Of a DNA stretch of 64,000 nt, positions 33,013 to 42,300 are shown piece by piece. The stretch spans positions 62,001 through 126,000 of the forward strand of contig NZ_JADDJF010000005.1 of NCBI RefSeq assembly GCF_017811755.1, in the 5' to 3' direction. The stretch is from Pararhodobacter sp. SW119 (GTDB lineage Bacteria; Pseudomonadota; Alphaproteobacteria; Rhodobacterales; Rhodobacteraceae). How positions within the stretch are numbered: position 1 is the stretch's first letter; each line of letters begins with the position of its first letter. The notes under the pieces were generated by a model, which saw only the letters and a list, made by a program, of their open reading frames with translations, was not told the DNA's origin and did not search any database. The position numbers and the translations under genes were made by a program.

Positions 33013-35319
33013 TCATGCCCCGTAGGGAAGCCAGACGGTCTTGACCTGCACCGCGTTCGCACGGAACGCACCTGCCCGCCCCTCGGCGCCGGCCCAGTCT
33101 CGCGCCCGCACCTCTGCCCAGACCGGCTTGAGGTTGCCAGCCGCCGCCCGCTCGGCCGCGGCGCAGGTCGCCGGATCGGCGAAGACCCAAAGTGCCGCCG
33201 CATCGTCATGCGCCGCCAGCACCGCCGCCAGCTCCGCCTGCGCGCCGGTCACGATGTTCACCACGCCCGCCGGCACATCCGAGGTTTCCAGCACCTGCAC
33301 CATCTCCAGCGCCGCGTTCGGCGCCGATTGCGACGGCACCGCCACCACCCGGTTGCCGAAGGCGATGGCCGGCAGCACGGTCGAGAGGAACCCCAGAAGC
33401 GGCGCCTCGTCGGGGCAGATCACCCCCATCACGCCGAAGGGCTCGTTCAGCGCAAGCGTCAGGTGCCCAGAAACCGTGTCGGCCGCGCGCCCCTCCAGCT
33501 TGTCAGTCCAGCCCGCCCAGTAAAGCGCGCGGTCGATTGCGGCCGCGACCTCCTTCTCGCCCACCAGCGCGGCGAAGTCTCTGGCCCGCGCCGTCAGGTT
33601 CTCGGCCAAGAACCAGAGGACCTGCGCCCGCGCGTGGCCGGACAGGCCGGTCCAGCCCCCGGCCTTCGCCGCGGCCTCCACAGCGTTGCGGATATCCTTC
33701 CGGTTGCCCAGGGGCGCAGCCCCGCCCGGCGCGGCAAAGCTGTAGCCGCCATCCGGCCGCGCCTGCTTCCCGCCGACATAGAGTTTTCGCGTGCGGTCGA
33801 TCCCGCCCGCGCCCTCGTCGCCCGGCAACGGGGCGGGCGCGGCCAGCGCCTTGCGCTCCTTGCCCGAGGGTGCCGGCGCGGCCAGATAGGCCAACATCCC
33901 GGCGCGCCCGCCTTCGCGCCCGAAACCCGACTCGCGCATGCCGCCAAAGGGCGCGTTTGCGTCGAAAAGGTTGGTGCCGTTGATCCAGACCACCCCCGCC
34001 TTCACCTGCGCCGCCAGGTCCATCGCCACCGTCGCGCTCTCGCTCCAGATCGACGCAGCGAGGCCGTAGCGCGTCGCATTGGCCAGTTCCACCGCCTCGG
34101 CCGGTGTGCGGAAGGACATGACGGCTGCGACGGGGCCGAAGATCTCGTCGCTCCAGCCTATGTTCGACGTGCCCAGCCCGGTCAGCAGGCCGGGCGGACA
34201 GAAGTTGCCCACCGCCGTCCCGGCCAGATGCAACTCGGCCCCCTGCTCCACCGCCTGGTCCAGGATCGACCCGACCCGCGCCGCCTGCACCGGATGCACC
34301 AGCGCGCCGATATCCACGCCCTTGTCCATCGGATCGCCCAGCCGCAGGCGCGCCATCCGGTCCTTCAGGCGGGCGATGAACCGCTCGGCTACCGCCGCCT
34401 GCACCAGAACGCGCGACCCCGCGCAGCAGACCTCGCCCTGGTTGAACCAGATCGCATCGACCACGCCTTCGACCGCGGCCTCGAGGTCTGCGTCGGCCAT
34501 GACGATGAAGGGCGACTTGCCGCCCAGTTCCAGCGTCAGCGCCTTGCCGCTGCCGGCCGTCGCCCCCCGGATCGCGCGCCCGACCTCGGTCGAGCCGGTG
34601 AAGGCGATCTTGTCGACATCCCCGTGATCGACCAGCGCCGCGCCTGTCGCCCCATCGCCGGTGACGATGTTGACCACCCCCGGCGGCAGGACCTGCGCGC
34701 AGATGTCCGCAAAGAGCAACGCGGTCAGTGGCGTGTATTCGGCCGGCTTCAGCACCACGGTGTTGCCCGCTGCCAGAGCCGGCGCGACCTTCCACGCCAG
34801 CATCAGCAGCGGAAAGTTCCAGGGGATGATCTGCCCGCAGACGCCGTGCGGGTGCAGGCCGGGGAATTCGTCCTCGACCAAGGCGGCCCAGCCGGCGTGG
34901 TGATAGAAGTGCCGGATCGCCAGCGGCACGTCGATGTCGCGGCTTTCACGGATTGGCTTGCCGTTGTTCAGGGTCTCCAGCACCGCGAAAAGCCGCGCGT
35001 GCTTCTGCATCCGCCGCGCCAGCGCATAGAGCGCGCGCGCCCGGTCTGCCCCCGGCGTCTTCGCCCAACCCTTCGCCGCCTTGCGCGCGGCGGTGACCGC
35101 GCGATTCACGTCCTTGACGCTGCCTTGGCTGACCTGGGCCAGCACCGCGCCGGCGGCAGGGTTGATCGCGTCGAACAGGTCCGCCGGCCGGGTGAACTTG
35201 CCCCCGATGAAATGCCCGAAGGGCGCGCGTTTCAGCCAGTCCAGCGCCGGACCGGGGCTTTCGGGCGAAGGGCCGTATTCCATGGTGGCAAGGGCCTCGG
35301 TGAGGTTGGGCATGGGCAT
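33013..35319 (-). CDS. Two-module aldehyde dehydrogenase family protein
   Basis: The 768-aa protein has a complete ALDH domain (about 20-480): PWNFPLLMLAWKVAPALA, the catalytic Glu in LELGGKSPF, and the catalytic Cys in NQGEVCCAGSR. It is followed by a second, shorter ALDH-like module (about 520-768) with NEPFGVMGVICPDEAP and VVNIVTG but no catalytic Cys region. It starts 1 bp after the deoC stop (ATG at 35319, or 35313). DeoC releases acetaldehyde, so oxidation of acetaldehyde to acetate is the likely role. Confidence 0.85.
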   Translation of the reverse strand: MPMPNLTEALATMEYGPSPESPGPALDWLKRAPFGHFIGGKFTRPADLFDAINPAAGAVLAQVSQGSVKDVNRAVTAARKAAKGWAKTPGADRARALYALARRMQKHARLFAVLETLNNGKPIRESRDIDVPLAIRHFYHHAGWAALVEDEFPGLHPHGVCGQIIPWNFPLLMLAWKVAPALAAGNTVVLKPAEYTPLTALLFADICAQVLPPGVVNIVTGDGATGAALVDHGDVDKIAFTGSTEVGRAIRGATAGSGKALTLELGGKSPFIVMADADLEAAVEGVVDAIWFNQGEVCCAGSRVLVQAAVAERFIARLKDRMARLRLGDPMDKGVDIGALVHPVQAARVGSILDQAVEQGAELHLAGTAVGNFCPPGLLTGLGTSNIGWSDEIFGPVAAVMSFRTPAEAVELANATRYGLAASIWSESATVAMDLAAQVKAGVVWINGTNLFDANAPFGGMRESGFGREGGRAGMLAYLAAPAPSGKERKALAAPAPLPGDEGAGGIDRTRKLYVGGKQARPDGGYSFAAPGGAAPLGNRKDIRNAVEAAAKAGGWTGLSGHARAQVLWFLAENLTARARDFAALVGEKEVAAAIDRALYWAGWTDKLEGRAADTVSGHLTLALNEPFGVMGVICPDEAPLLGFLSTVLPAIAFGNRVVAVPSQSAPNAALEMVQVLETSDVPAGVVNIVTGAQAELAAVLAAHDDAAALWVFADPATCAAAERAAAGNLKPVWAEVRARDWAGAEGRAGAFRANAVQVKTVWLPYGA

Positions 35320-35320
35320 C

Positions 35321-36271
35321 TCAGGCCAGCGCGTGGCGGTGGGTCGCCGAATAGCGGCCGGTGACGTGATGCTCCAGCTGGCGCTCGATATCGCCCAGCA
35401 TGGACGAGGCACCGAGGCGGAACACCTCGGGCTCCAGCCAGTCGCGCCCCAGTTCCTCGCGCATCAGGATCTGCCAGGCGATGGCGTCCTTGGCACTCTT
35501 CATCCCGCCTGCCGGCTTGAAGCCGACCCGCTGGCCGGTGCGCGCACCAAAGTCGCGGATCGCGCGCAGCATCACGAGGCTGACGGGCAGCGTCGCGTTC
35601 ACCGCCTCCTTCCCGGTCGAGGTCTTGATGAAATCCGCGCCCGCCTGCATGGCGACCACCGAGGCGTCGTAGACATTCTTCAGCGTCACCAGATCGCCGG
35701 TGCCCAGGATGGCCTTCATATGCGCAGCACCACAGGCCTCGCGCATCGCCGCGATCTCGTCGTGCAGCAGCGCCCAGTCGGCGCGGAAGACATGCGCGCG
35801 GGTGATCACGATGTCGATCTCGGCCGCGCCTTGGTCCACCGCGTAGCGGATCTCGGCCAGTCTCAGGTCGCGCGGCATCAGCCCCGCCGGAAACCCCGTG
35901 GCGACCGAGGCGACGGGGATGCCGGAATTCGACAGCGCCCGCACCGCCGGCGCCACCATCGTCGGGTAAACGCAGACCGCCCCCACCCGTGGCATCGCCG
36001 TCAGCCCCAGGCCCGCCACGATATCCTCACCCAGTGGCCGGCGCGCCTTGGCGCAAAGCCGCGCCACGAGGTCCGGCGTGTCGTCGCCCGCCAGCGTCGT
36101 CAGGTCCATGCAGCGGATCGCGTTGAGCAGGAACGCCGCCTGATGCACCTTCTTCGGACCGCGCCGCGCGACCAGCGTCGCGGCCCGCCGCTCGGCCGCG
36201 GGGCGGTTGACGCGCACGGGCTCGAACCAGTCGGTGGCAAGCGGCATCGTCGGGTTGCGGTCGGGCGTCAT
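35321..36271 (-). CDS. deoC: Deoxyribose-phosphate aldolase
   Basis: The 316-aa class I aldolase splits 2-deoxyribose-5-phosphate into glyceraldehyde-3-phosphate and acetaldehyde. It has a KxxxxAFLLNAIRCMDLTTL start, VCVYP, the Schiff-base Lys in GADFIKTSTGK and the second Lys in VGFKPAGGMK. The ATG at 36271 is chosen; the upstream frame to 36451 is unlikely coding. It is the first gene of a two-gene operon with the aldehyde dehydrogenase. No deoA, deoB or DeoR gene is nearby, so the nucleoside pathway must be completed elsewhere. Confidence 0.9.
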   Translation of the reverse strand: MTPDRNPTMPLATDWFEPVRVNRPAAERRAATLVARRGPKKVHQAAFLLNAIRCMDLTTLAGDDTPDLVARLCAKARRPLGEDIVAGLGLTAMPRVGAVCVYPTMVAPAVRALSNSGIPVASVATGFPAGLMPRDLRLAEIRYAVDQGAAEIDIVITRAHVFRADWALLHDEIAAMREACGAAHMKAILGTGDLVTLKNVYDASVVAMQAGADFIKTSTGKEAVNATLPVSLVMLRAIRDFGARTGQRVGFKPAGGMKSAKDAIAWQILMREELGRDWLEPEVFRLGASSMLGDIERQLEHHVTGRYSATHRHALA

Positions 36272-36435
36272 CCTGAGGGTCCGGGGCTGTTGACGCGCCA
36301 GCCTAGGTCGGCGCGCGGAACAGGGCAAGTGCGCGTTGTCGCAGCCCCGCGGGCAAACTTGATAAATCCGCTCAGGCAATGTAACCCTGCCCCTGCGGCG
36401 CGCCGTCGCTCCCGCCAGCGGGGCCAAGGGGTCAG

Positions 36436-37524
36436 ATGAACGAACGGCCAAAGATCCTGTCCTTCAAGATGCCGGCCGAGGCCTCGCCGCTGGGCTACCG
36501 GCAGAAACCCGCCAAACCCTTGCTCGAGGTCGACCGCCTGCGCAAGACCTTTGCCCACGCGCAGACCGCGGCGGTCGAACGCGTCAGCCTCAGCCTGGGC
36601 GAGGGCGAGGTGATGGCGCTTCTCGGCCCCTCCGGCTGCGGCAAGACCACGACGCTGCGCATGATCGGCGGGTTCGAGGCGCCCGACGAAGGCCGCATCG
36701 TCTTTGCCGGGCAGGACATCACCGACCTGCCGCCCGAGGCCCGCGAAATCGGCTTCGTCTTTCAGGACTACGCGCTCTTTCCGCATCTGACGGTGCTGGA
36801 AAACGTGCGTTTCGGCCTGCACCGCCTGCCCCGCGCCCGGGCCGAAGCGCGCGCGCAGGAGATGCTGGCCTTCGTCGGGCTGGAAGAGTTGACGCGCCGG
36901 CGCCCGCACCAGCTGTCGGGCGGCCAGCAGCAGCGCGTGGCGCTGGCCCGCGCGCTGGCCGTCGCCCCCCGCCTGATCCTGCTGGACGAGCCCTTTTCCA
37001 ACCTGGACGCCAAGATGCGGGTGGAAACCCGGCAGGAAGTGCGCAAGATGCTGAAATCGACAGGGGCGGCCGGGATCCTCGTCACCCACGACCAGGAGGA
37101 GGCGCTGGCCGTCGCCGACCGGATCGCGGTAATGGACAAGGGCCGCGTCGTCCAGATCGCCACCCCTGACGAGATCTACCGAAATCCCGCCACCGAATTC
37201 GTCGCTAACTTCATCGGCCGGTCGAACATCCTGCGCGGCAACGCTAGCGGCATGCAGGCGCAAACCGCCTTCGGCAACCTGCCCCTGTCGCGCGCGGCCA
37301 ATGGCGCGGTCAACCTGGCGGTGCGACCCGAACAGATCCTGCTGGAACCCGACGCCGCCGGCCCCGCCGTCGTCACCGGGCGCGAATTCCGCGGCCACGA
37401 TCAGATCTACTGGGTGCAGGAGGGCGAGCGCTGCATGATCGTCATCTCGGGCCCCGGCGCGCAGCACGATATCGGCACCCGCGTGCGCCTGCGCATTTGT
37501 GATTGCGTGGTTCCGCTCAACTGA
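36436..37524 (+). CDS. Orphan ABC transporter ATPase (PotA/FbpC/UgpC-like with TOBE domain)
   Basis: The 362-aa ATPase has Walker A GPSGCGKTT, signature LSGGQQQRVALARA, Walker B LILLDEPFSNLDA, and a C-terminal TOBE-type regulatory part after FIGRSNIL. This pattern fits importers for polyamines, iron(III) or other solutes. No permease or binding-protein gene is adjacent, so its transporter partner is elsewhere or it is shared. A GTAACC-N17-CGTC motif at 36381-36407 and a weak TTGTCG-N17-TTGATA at 36336-36364 lie upstream. The substrate is not known. Confidence 0.85.
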   Translation: MNERPKILSFKMPAEASPLGYRQKPAKPLLEVDRLRKTFAHAQTAAVERVSLSLGEGEVMALLGPSGCGKTTTLRMIGGFEAPDEGRIVFAGQDITDLPPEAREIGFVFQDYALFPHLTVLENVRFGLHRLPRARAEARAQEMLAFVGLEELTRRRPHQLSGGQQQRVALARALAVAPRLILLDEPFSNLDAKMRVETRQEVRKMLKSTGAAGILVTHDQEEALAVADRIAVMDKGRVVQIATPDEIYRNPATEFVANFIGRSNILRGNASGMQAQTAFGNLPLSRAANGAVNLAVRPEQILLEPDAAGPAVVTGREFRGHDQIYWVQEGERCMIVISGPGAQHDIGTRVRLRICDCVVPLN

Positions 37525-37612
37525 CGGCTGAGCCCTTTGCGCAGGCCCCGGCCTGCGCTATGCTCCGCGCAAAAGACCACAAAACAAACACGAGCAGCAG
37601 GAACACGCGACG

Positions 37613-38878
37613 ATGGTTCATCTCCGCGCAGGCATATTCACGGCATTGCTGGTCTCGCTCGCCGGGTGCGGCGGCGCCAGCGCCTTTCTGGAACGGTCCC
37701 CCCGCCCGCAAGCCCGCCCCCCGGCGGCCGAGGTGACGCGGCTGGCCGCCACCGCACCGCGCACGGCGACCTACGACCAGTGGATCACGGGATTTCGCGG
37801 CCGCGCGCTGTCGCAGGGCGTGAGCGTGCGCACCTTCGACCGGGCTTTCGCCGGCGTCGGCTACAACGCCGATTCAATCCGCCGCGACCGCCACCAGCCC
37901 GAGTTTACCCGGCCGATCTGGGGCTATCTGGACACCGCCGTCTCGGACACGCGGATCGACAACGGCCGCCGCGCGCTGCGCGACCACGGCCGCACGCTGG
38001 CCGCGATCGAGGCCCGCTACGGCGTCGAGAAAGAAGTGGTGGCAGCGATCTGGGGGCTGGAAAGCTCCTACGGGTCGTTGCGCGGCAACACACCGATCAT
38101 CGAATCGCTGGCGACGCTGGCCTACGAGGGGCGCCGGCGCGCCTTCTTCGAACAGCAACTGATCGCCGCGCTGCAGATCCTGCAGGCCGGCGACACCACG
38201 CCCGAGCGGATGGTCGGCAGCTGGGCCGGCGCGATGGGGCACACCCAGTTCATCCCGACCAGCTACCTGGACTATGCGGTCGATTTCACCGGCGACGGGC
38301 GGCGCGACATCTGGTCGGACGACCCGACCGACGCGCTGGCCTCGGCGGCGGCGTATCTGTCGCGCTTCGGCTGGCAGCAAGGCCAGCCCGCCCTGGTCGA
38401 GGTCCGCCTGCCCTCGGGCTTCAACCCGCGTCTGGCGGGCAGCGCGCGCCCGGTGCAGGACTGGGCGGCGATGGGCGTGCAGTCGCAGCGCGGCGGCCGG
38501 CTGCCCGGCGTGGGCGAGGCGACGCTGATGTTCCCGGCCGGCGCCAACGGCCCGGCCTTCCTGACCTTCCGCAACTTCCAGGTGATCAAGCGCTACAACA
38601 ACGCCGACGCCTATGCGATCGCCATCGCGCACCTGGCCGACCGGCTGCGCGGCGCCGGCCCCTTCGTCGCCGCCTGGCCGCGCGACGACCGCCCGCTGAA
38701 CGCCAGCGAGCGCGAAGAGCTGCAACGCCTTCTCGCGCGCACGGGGCACTACCAGGGCGAGATCGACGGCCGCATCGGCTCGGGCTCGCTGGCGGCGGTC
38801 CGGTCCTGGCAGGCGGCAAACGGCGTGGCGCCCGACGGCTATGTCTCGCTCGCGCTGCTACAACGGCTGCGTCGCTGA
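37613..38878 (+). CDS. Lytic murein transglycosylase, MltB-like lipoprotein with peptidoglycan-binding domain
   Basis: The 421-aa protein has a lipoprotein signal with lipobox LAGC (about 17-20). A family-3 lytic transglycosylase domain follows, with catalytic Glu in IWGLESSYGS and the conserved GAMGHTQFIPTSY. The C-terminal PG_binding_1 domain includes YQGEIDGRIGSGSLAAVRSWQ. It cleaves the glycan strands of peptidoglycan with 1,6-anhydro ring formation, anchored to the outer membrane. The neighbouring tamB/tamA genes are also envelope genes but are convergent with it. Confidence 0.9.
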   Translation: MVHLRAGIFTALLVSLAGCGGASAFLERSPRPQARPPAAEVTRLAATAPRTATYDQWITGFRGRALSQGVSVRTFDRAFAGVGYNADSIRRDRHQPEFTRPIWGYLDTAVSDTRIDNGRRALRDHGRTLAAIEARYGVEKEVVAAIWGLESSYGSLRGNTPIIESLATLAYEGRRRAFFEQQLIAALQILQAGDTTPERMVGSWAGAMGHTQFIPTSYLDYAVDFTGDGRRDIWSDDPTDALASAAAYLSRFGWQQGQPALVEVRLPSGFNPRLAGSARPVQDWAAMGVQSQRGGRLPGVGEATLMFPAGANGPAFLTFRNFQVIKRYNNADAYAIAIAHLADRLRGAGPFVAAWPRDDRPLNASEREELQRLLARTGHYQGEIDGRIGSGSLAAVRSWQAANGVAPDGYVSLALLQRLRR

Positions 38879-38964
38879 CGCCCGGTGGGCACGAAGTCCC
38901 GCCAGCGACAGGACACGCCTTACGCGATCGCTCCGCCGCAGGCGCCCCTTCCGGGCCGACACGG

Positions 38965-39178
38965 CCCCGGAGGTTCTCCCGCCCCTCGTCAGGCTGTGCG
39001 CGTTCCGCGCACGAACCTTCCTCGCGTTGGGCCAGGCGCCGCGCGCTTCGCGCGCGGCGAAAAGTGGCCCCGTCGGCAAGGGCCAGTAACCCCCACCCCC
39101 TCCGGCATTTTCTGTCCAGAAATATCCCGGGGGGTGAATTGACGCAGCCAAGAGGGGGGCGGCGCCCCCCCTTGCTTC
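38965..39178 (+). repeat. ~205-bp interspersed intergenic element, copy B
   Basis: This is the second copy of the element at 32796-33000, in the same orientation and starting about 87 bp after a plus-strand gene, as copy A does. The first hairpin is here GTGCGCG-TTC-CGCGCAC (38996-39012): different bases from copy A but still fully paired. The 9-bp stem hairpin is identical (39037-39059). The gap 38879-39324 holds this element, the array at 39246-39305 and no gene. Confidence 0.85.
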
Positions 39179-39245
39179 CGTCCCGGTGACAGCCGAGACC
39201 CGCGCGCGCAGACCTTGCCAATTCCCTGCTGCACCGTTCGGAACT

Positions 39246-39305
39246 GCCATACGTTTGCCATACGCTTGCCAGCCCCTTGCCATACGCCCGCCAGCACCCT
39301 GCCAA
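39246..39305 (-). repeat. 11-bp-period intergenic repeat array, copy 3 (inverted)
   Basis: GCC triplets lie at 39246, 39257, 39268, 39279, 39290 and 39301, a strict 11-bp spacing. The reverse complement gives units such as GGCAAACGTAT and GGCAAGCGTAT, as at 2740-2805 and 13331-13391. It sits just past the 3' end of tamB. Confidence 0.85.
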
Positions 39306-39324
39306 CGCGCCCACAAGGCCCGAT

Positions 39325-42300
39325 TCAGTAGTCGCGTTCGAAGAAGACGCCCACCGCCGACCGCCCCTCGGAATCGGTGCGCGCGCGCACCGTGATGGAC
39401 GGGGTAAGGTCCAGGTTGATCGAGACCTCGCTGCGCCCGGCGCTGTCGACGGAAAGATCGGTGTAAATGTTTTCAGTGATATAGCGCCCGGCCCGCACCG
39501 CGGTCGTGCCTTCTGCGTCGGTGGTAAAATCCAGATCGTCCAGCCCCAGTGCCTGGCGCGTCCGGCTGAGCACCCCACCATCCGAACGCCCCGTCAGCGT
39601 CGCCACCGACATCGCCAGTTGCGCCGCCTGAAACGGCGACAGCGACGCCAGCGACCGCCGGAACACCAACCGCGCAAGCACCTCGTCCTCCGGCAATTCG
39701 GGCACCGAGGTGAAGCGGATATCCGGTGAGGTCGCCTCTCCCTCCAGCACGATGCTCGTCGACACGCCATCGCTGTCGGTCGTCGCGACAAGCCTCAGAT
39801 AAGGCACGAAACTTCCTACCAGACTGGCCGATCCCTCGGTCAGAAGAAAGCGGTTTCCGAGCAGGTCGAGCCGGCCCCTGATCAGGCTGAAACTGCCCGA
39901 CGGAATCACGTCGCGGGTGGTACCGGTCAACCTCAGCCGACCGCCGAGCTCGGCATCCAGGCCACGGCCCCGAATGAAGACACGACCCGGCGCATCCAGG
40001 GTAAGGTCCAGACGCAGCGGGTTTGGACGGCGGCCATTCGTCTCGCCGCGCGCGATCCCTGCGTTCGCACGGGTCCGCCGCGCCGCCGCGCTGTCGCCAA
40101 CGTGACGCAGGCCGTCCGGAACGAAGCCTGCACGCGCCAGGGGGGAGTTCGGAATGCGGATTTCAGCCTCGTTCACGAAGACCGTGCCCGAGACCAGCGC
40201 ACCCTGTGCGATGGGCCCGCTAACGCTCACCTGGCCCGATACTTCGGCTTCAAAGAGTTGCGCCTGCGCGACGACCAGCTGGTCCAGCGTGACCTGCAAG
40301 TCGGCATTCCGCCGCGCATCCAGCCCTACCGAACCGCTGATCGCGACCCGCCCGCCCCGATCCGGGCTGCCGGTTGCCGAAAGCTGCAGTTGGTTGCCGG
40401 CGATCTGCGCACGCGCCTCGATCGCACCGATGGCAACGCCCGGTCCCGGTGCAACGAAACGGCCACCGCTCAGGTTCGCGGTGCCCCGGACCGAACTCGG
40501 CGCGGGTGGTCCCTGGACGGTCGCATCCAGCCGGATCTGACCCTGGATCGAATTGGGTTCGATGAAGGGATTGGCGATCGCGGCATTGACATTGCCCGAC
40601 AGACGCAGGTCCAGATCGAGGCTTTCGCTGACGCTGCCCGAAGCGCGCAAATCCAGCCCCGAGGGTCCGCTCAGGGCGAAATTGATATCGTAGACGCTGC
40701 TGTCTGCCGCCTTGCTCAACGTCCCCGAAAGGCGGCCCGGCCCGTCGAAGCCGGCGACCAACCGGCCGAGGTTGTCCAGTGTCCCGGTCAGTTCGAACCG
40801 TGCGTCGCCCGCAGGCGTTTGCTGTCCTTCGGCCGCGATCCGCAGTCCTTGCGCGTCGAGTTGCGCGGCTTCGATCACCAGTCCACCCGCGTCAGGTTGC
40901 AGGACCCGTGCGGTCAATCGAACCCCGCTGGCCAGCATTCCGTCGATCGGCTGCTGACCGATACGGAGGCCTCCGTCACTGGCCAATTGCACGCTCAGAA
41001 CCCGCCCCTCGAGTTGCCGGTAGAAATAGCGCGCCTCGCCTTCCAGTCGCCCACCCATGCCGGGCCGCAACCCGTCCAGGTCCAGCCGATCGAGCCGCAA
41101 CTGGATATCGGGCGTCGTTTCGGACCAGCGGCCGCGGGCGTCAAGTCCCAGTTGCTCCCCCTCGACAGTCAGTCGTTCGATCGTCACCGCGTTCTCTTCC
41201 AGCCGCAGGGCGCCCGATAGCTCGGTTGCGCCGCGCAGCAACGCGCCCACCTCATCGGCCCCGGGCAACTCGCCGAGGCGGATGTCACGGGTTCCGCCGT
41301 CGAAGGTGACGCGCCGGTCTTCCTCGCCATCACTGTCGAAGCGCGCTTCCAGCCGGGCGCTGCCGCCATACCCTGGACCAAGCCGTGCCAGATCGCCGAT
41401 ATCTATCTCGGTCTGGACATAGATCGCCTCGGGCCGGTGCTGTCCCCTGGCCTCCACGCTCAGTGTCCCGGCATTGAGCGTGAAATCGCGAAGGACGGTA
41501 CCTTCTTCGTCCCGGTGCACGGAAACGCTCATGGTCGACTCGCCGGCCAGAAAGCGATCTGCTTCGGGCTGGTCGATCGAAAGATCCGTCGCCGTCAGAC
41601 CGAATTCCATGTCGAGCGCAGTGGTCAGGAAATCGATCCGCCCCTCGCCGGTGATCAGGGCGGCTCCGCCCAGACTGCGCCCGGCCAGCTCCGAAAAAGC
41701 GTCTAGCGACGGCGCTTCGGCCTCCATAAAGCCATCGAACTCCGTTCCGTCGAGTTCGCCGCGCGCGCTCAGCGAGACGGTTTCGCCCTCGATCACCAGG
41801 CCACCGATTTCTATGGGTTCGCCGGCGCCCGGCAGGCGCAAGCTCATGAAGCCGGTGACGGCCTCGCCGATGGCTTGCTGCAAGCCGGGGTCGGCCGCCG
41901 AAATGCCGCGGGCGGAGAAATCGAAGACGCCATCGAAGAACGGCGGCGGCGCCTCGCCAGCACTGGCTGGCGGGGCCAACTGCCCACGGGCGCGCAGGTC
42001 CATGTCCGCGATCGACAGGTCTGGCAGAAGCAACTCGTCGATCGCGGCCTCGATGAACCAGTCGGCGGATACCTCGGCGTCATAGTCGATGTTGAGCGTG
42101 ACCTCGCCCAGGCGCGCAGCGCCGCCGCTGCCCGGCAGAACCACGGGCTCTCCATCCGGGCGCGCCACGTCGGCGATGAGTTGAATGACCCGCGGCAGCC
42201 CGTCGGAAGCGAAATCAGCGCGTCCAGCCAAACGGACCGTCCGGGTATTGAAGGTAAGTTCGTACAGGTTCACCGAGCCGTCCTCGGCGCGACTGCCGCG

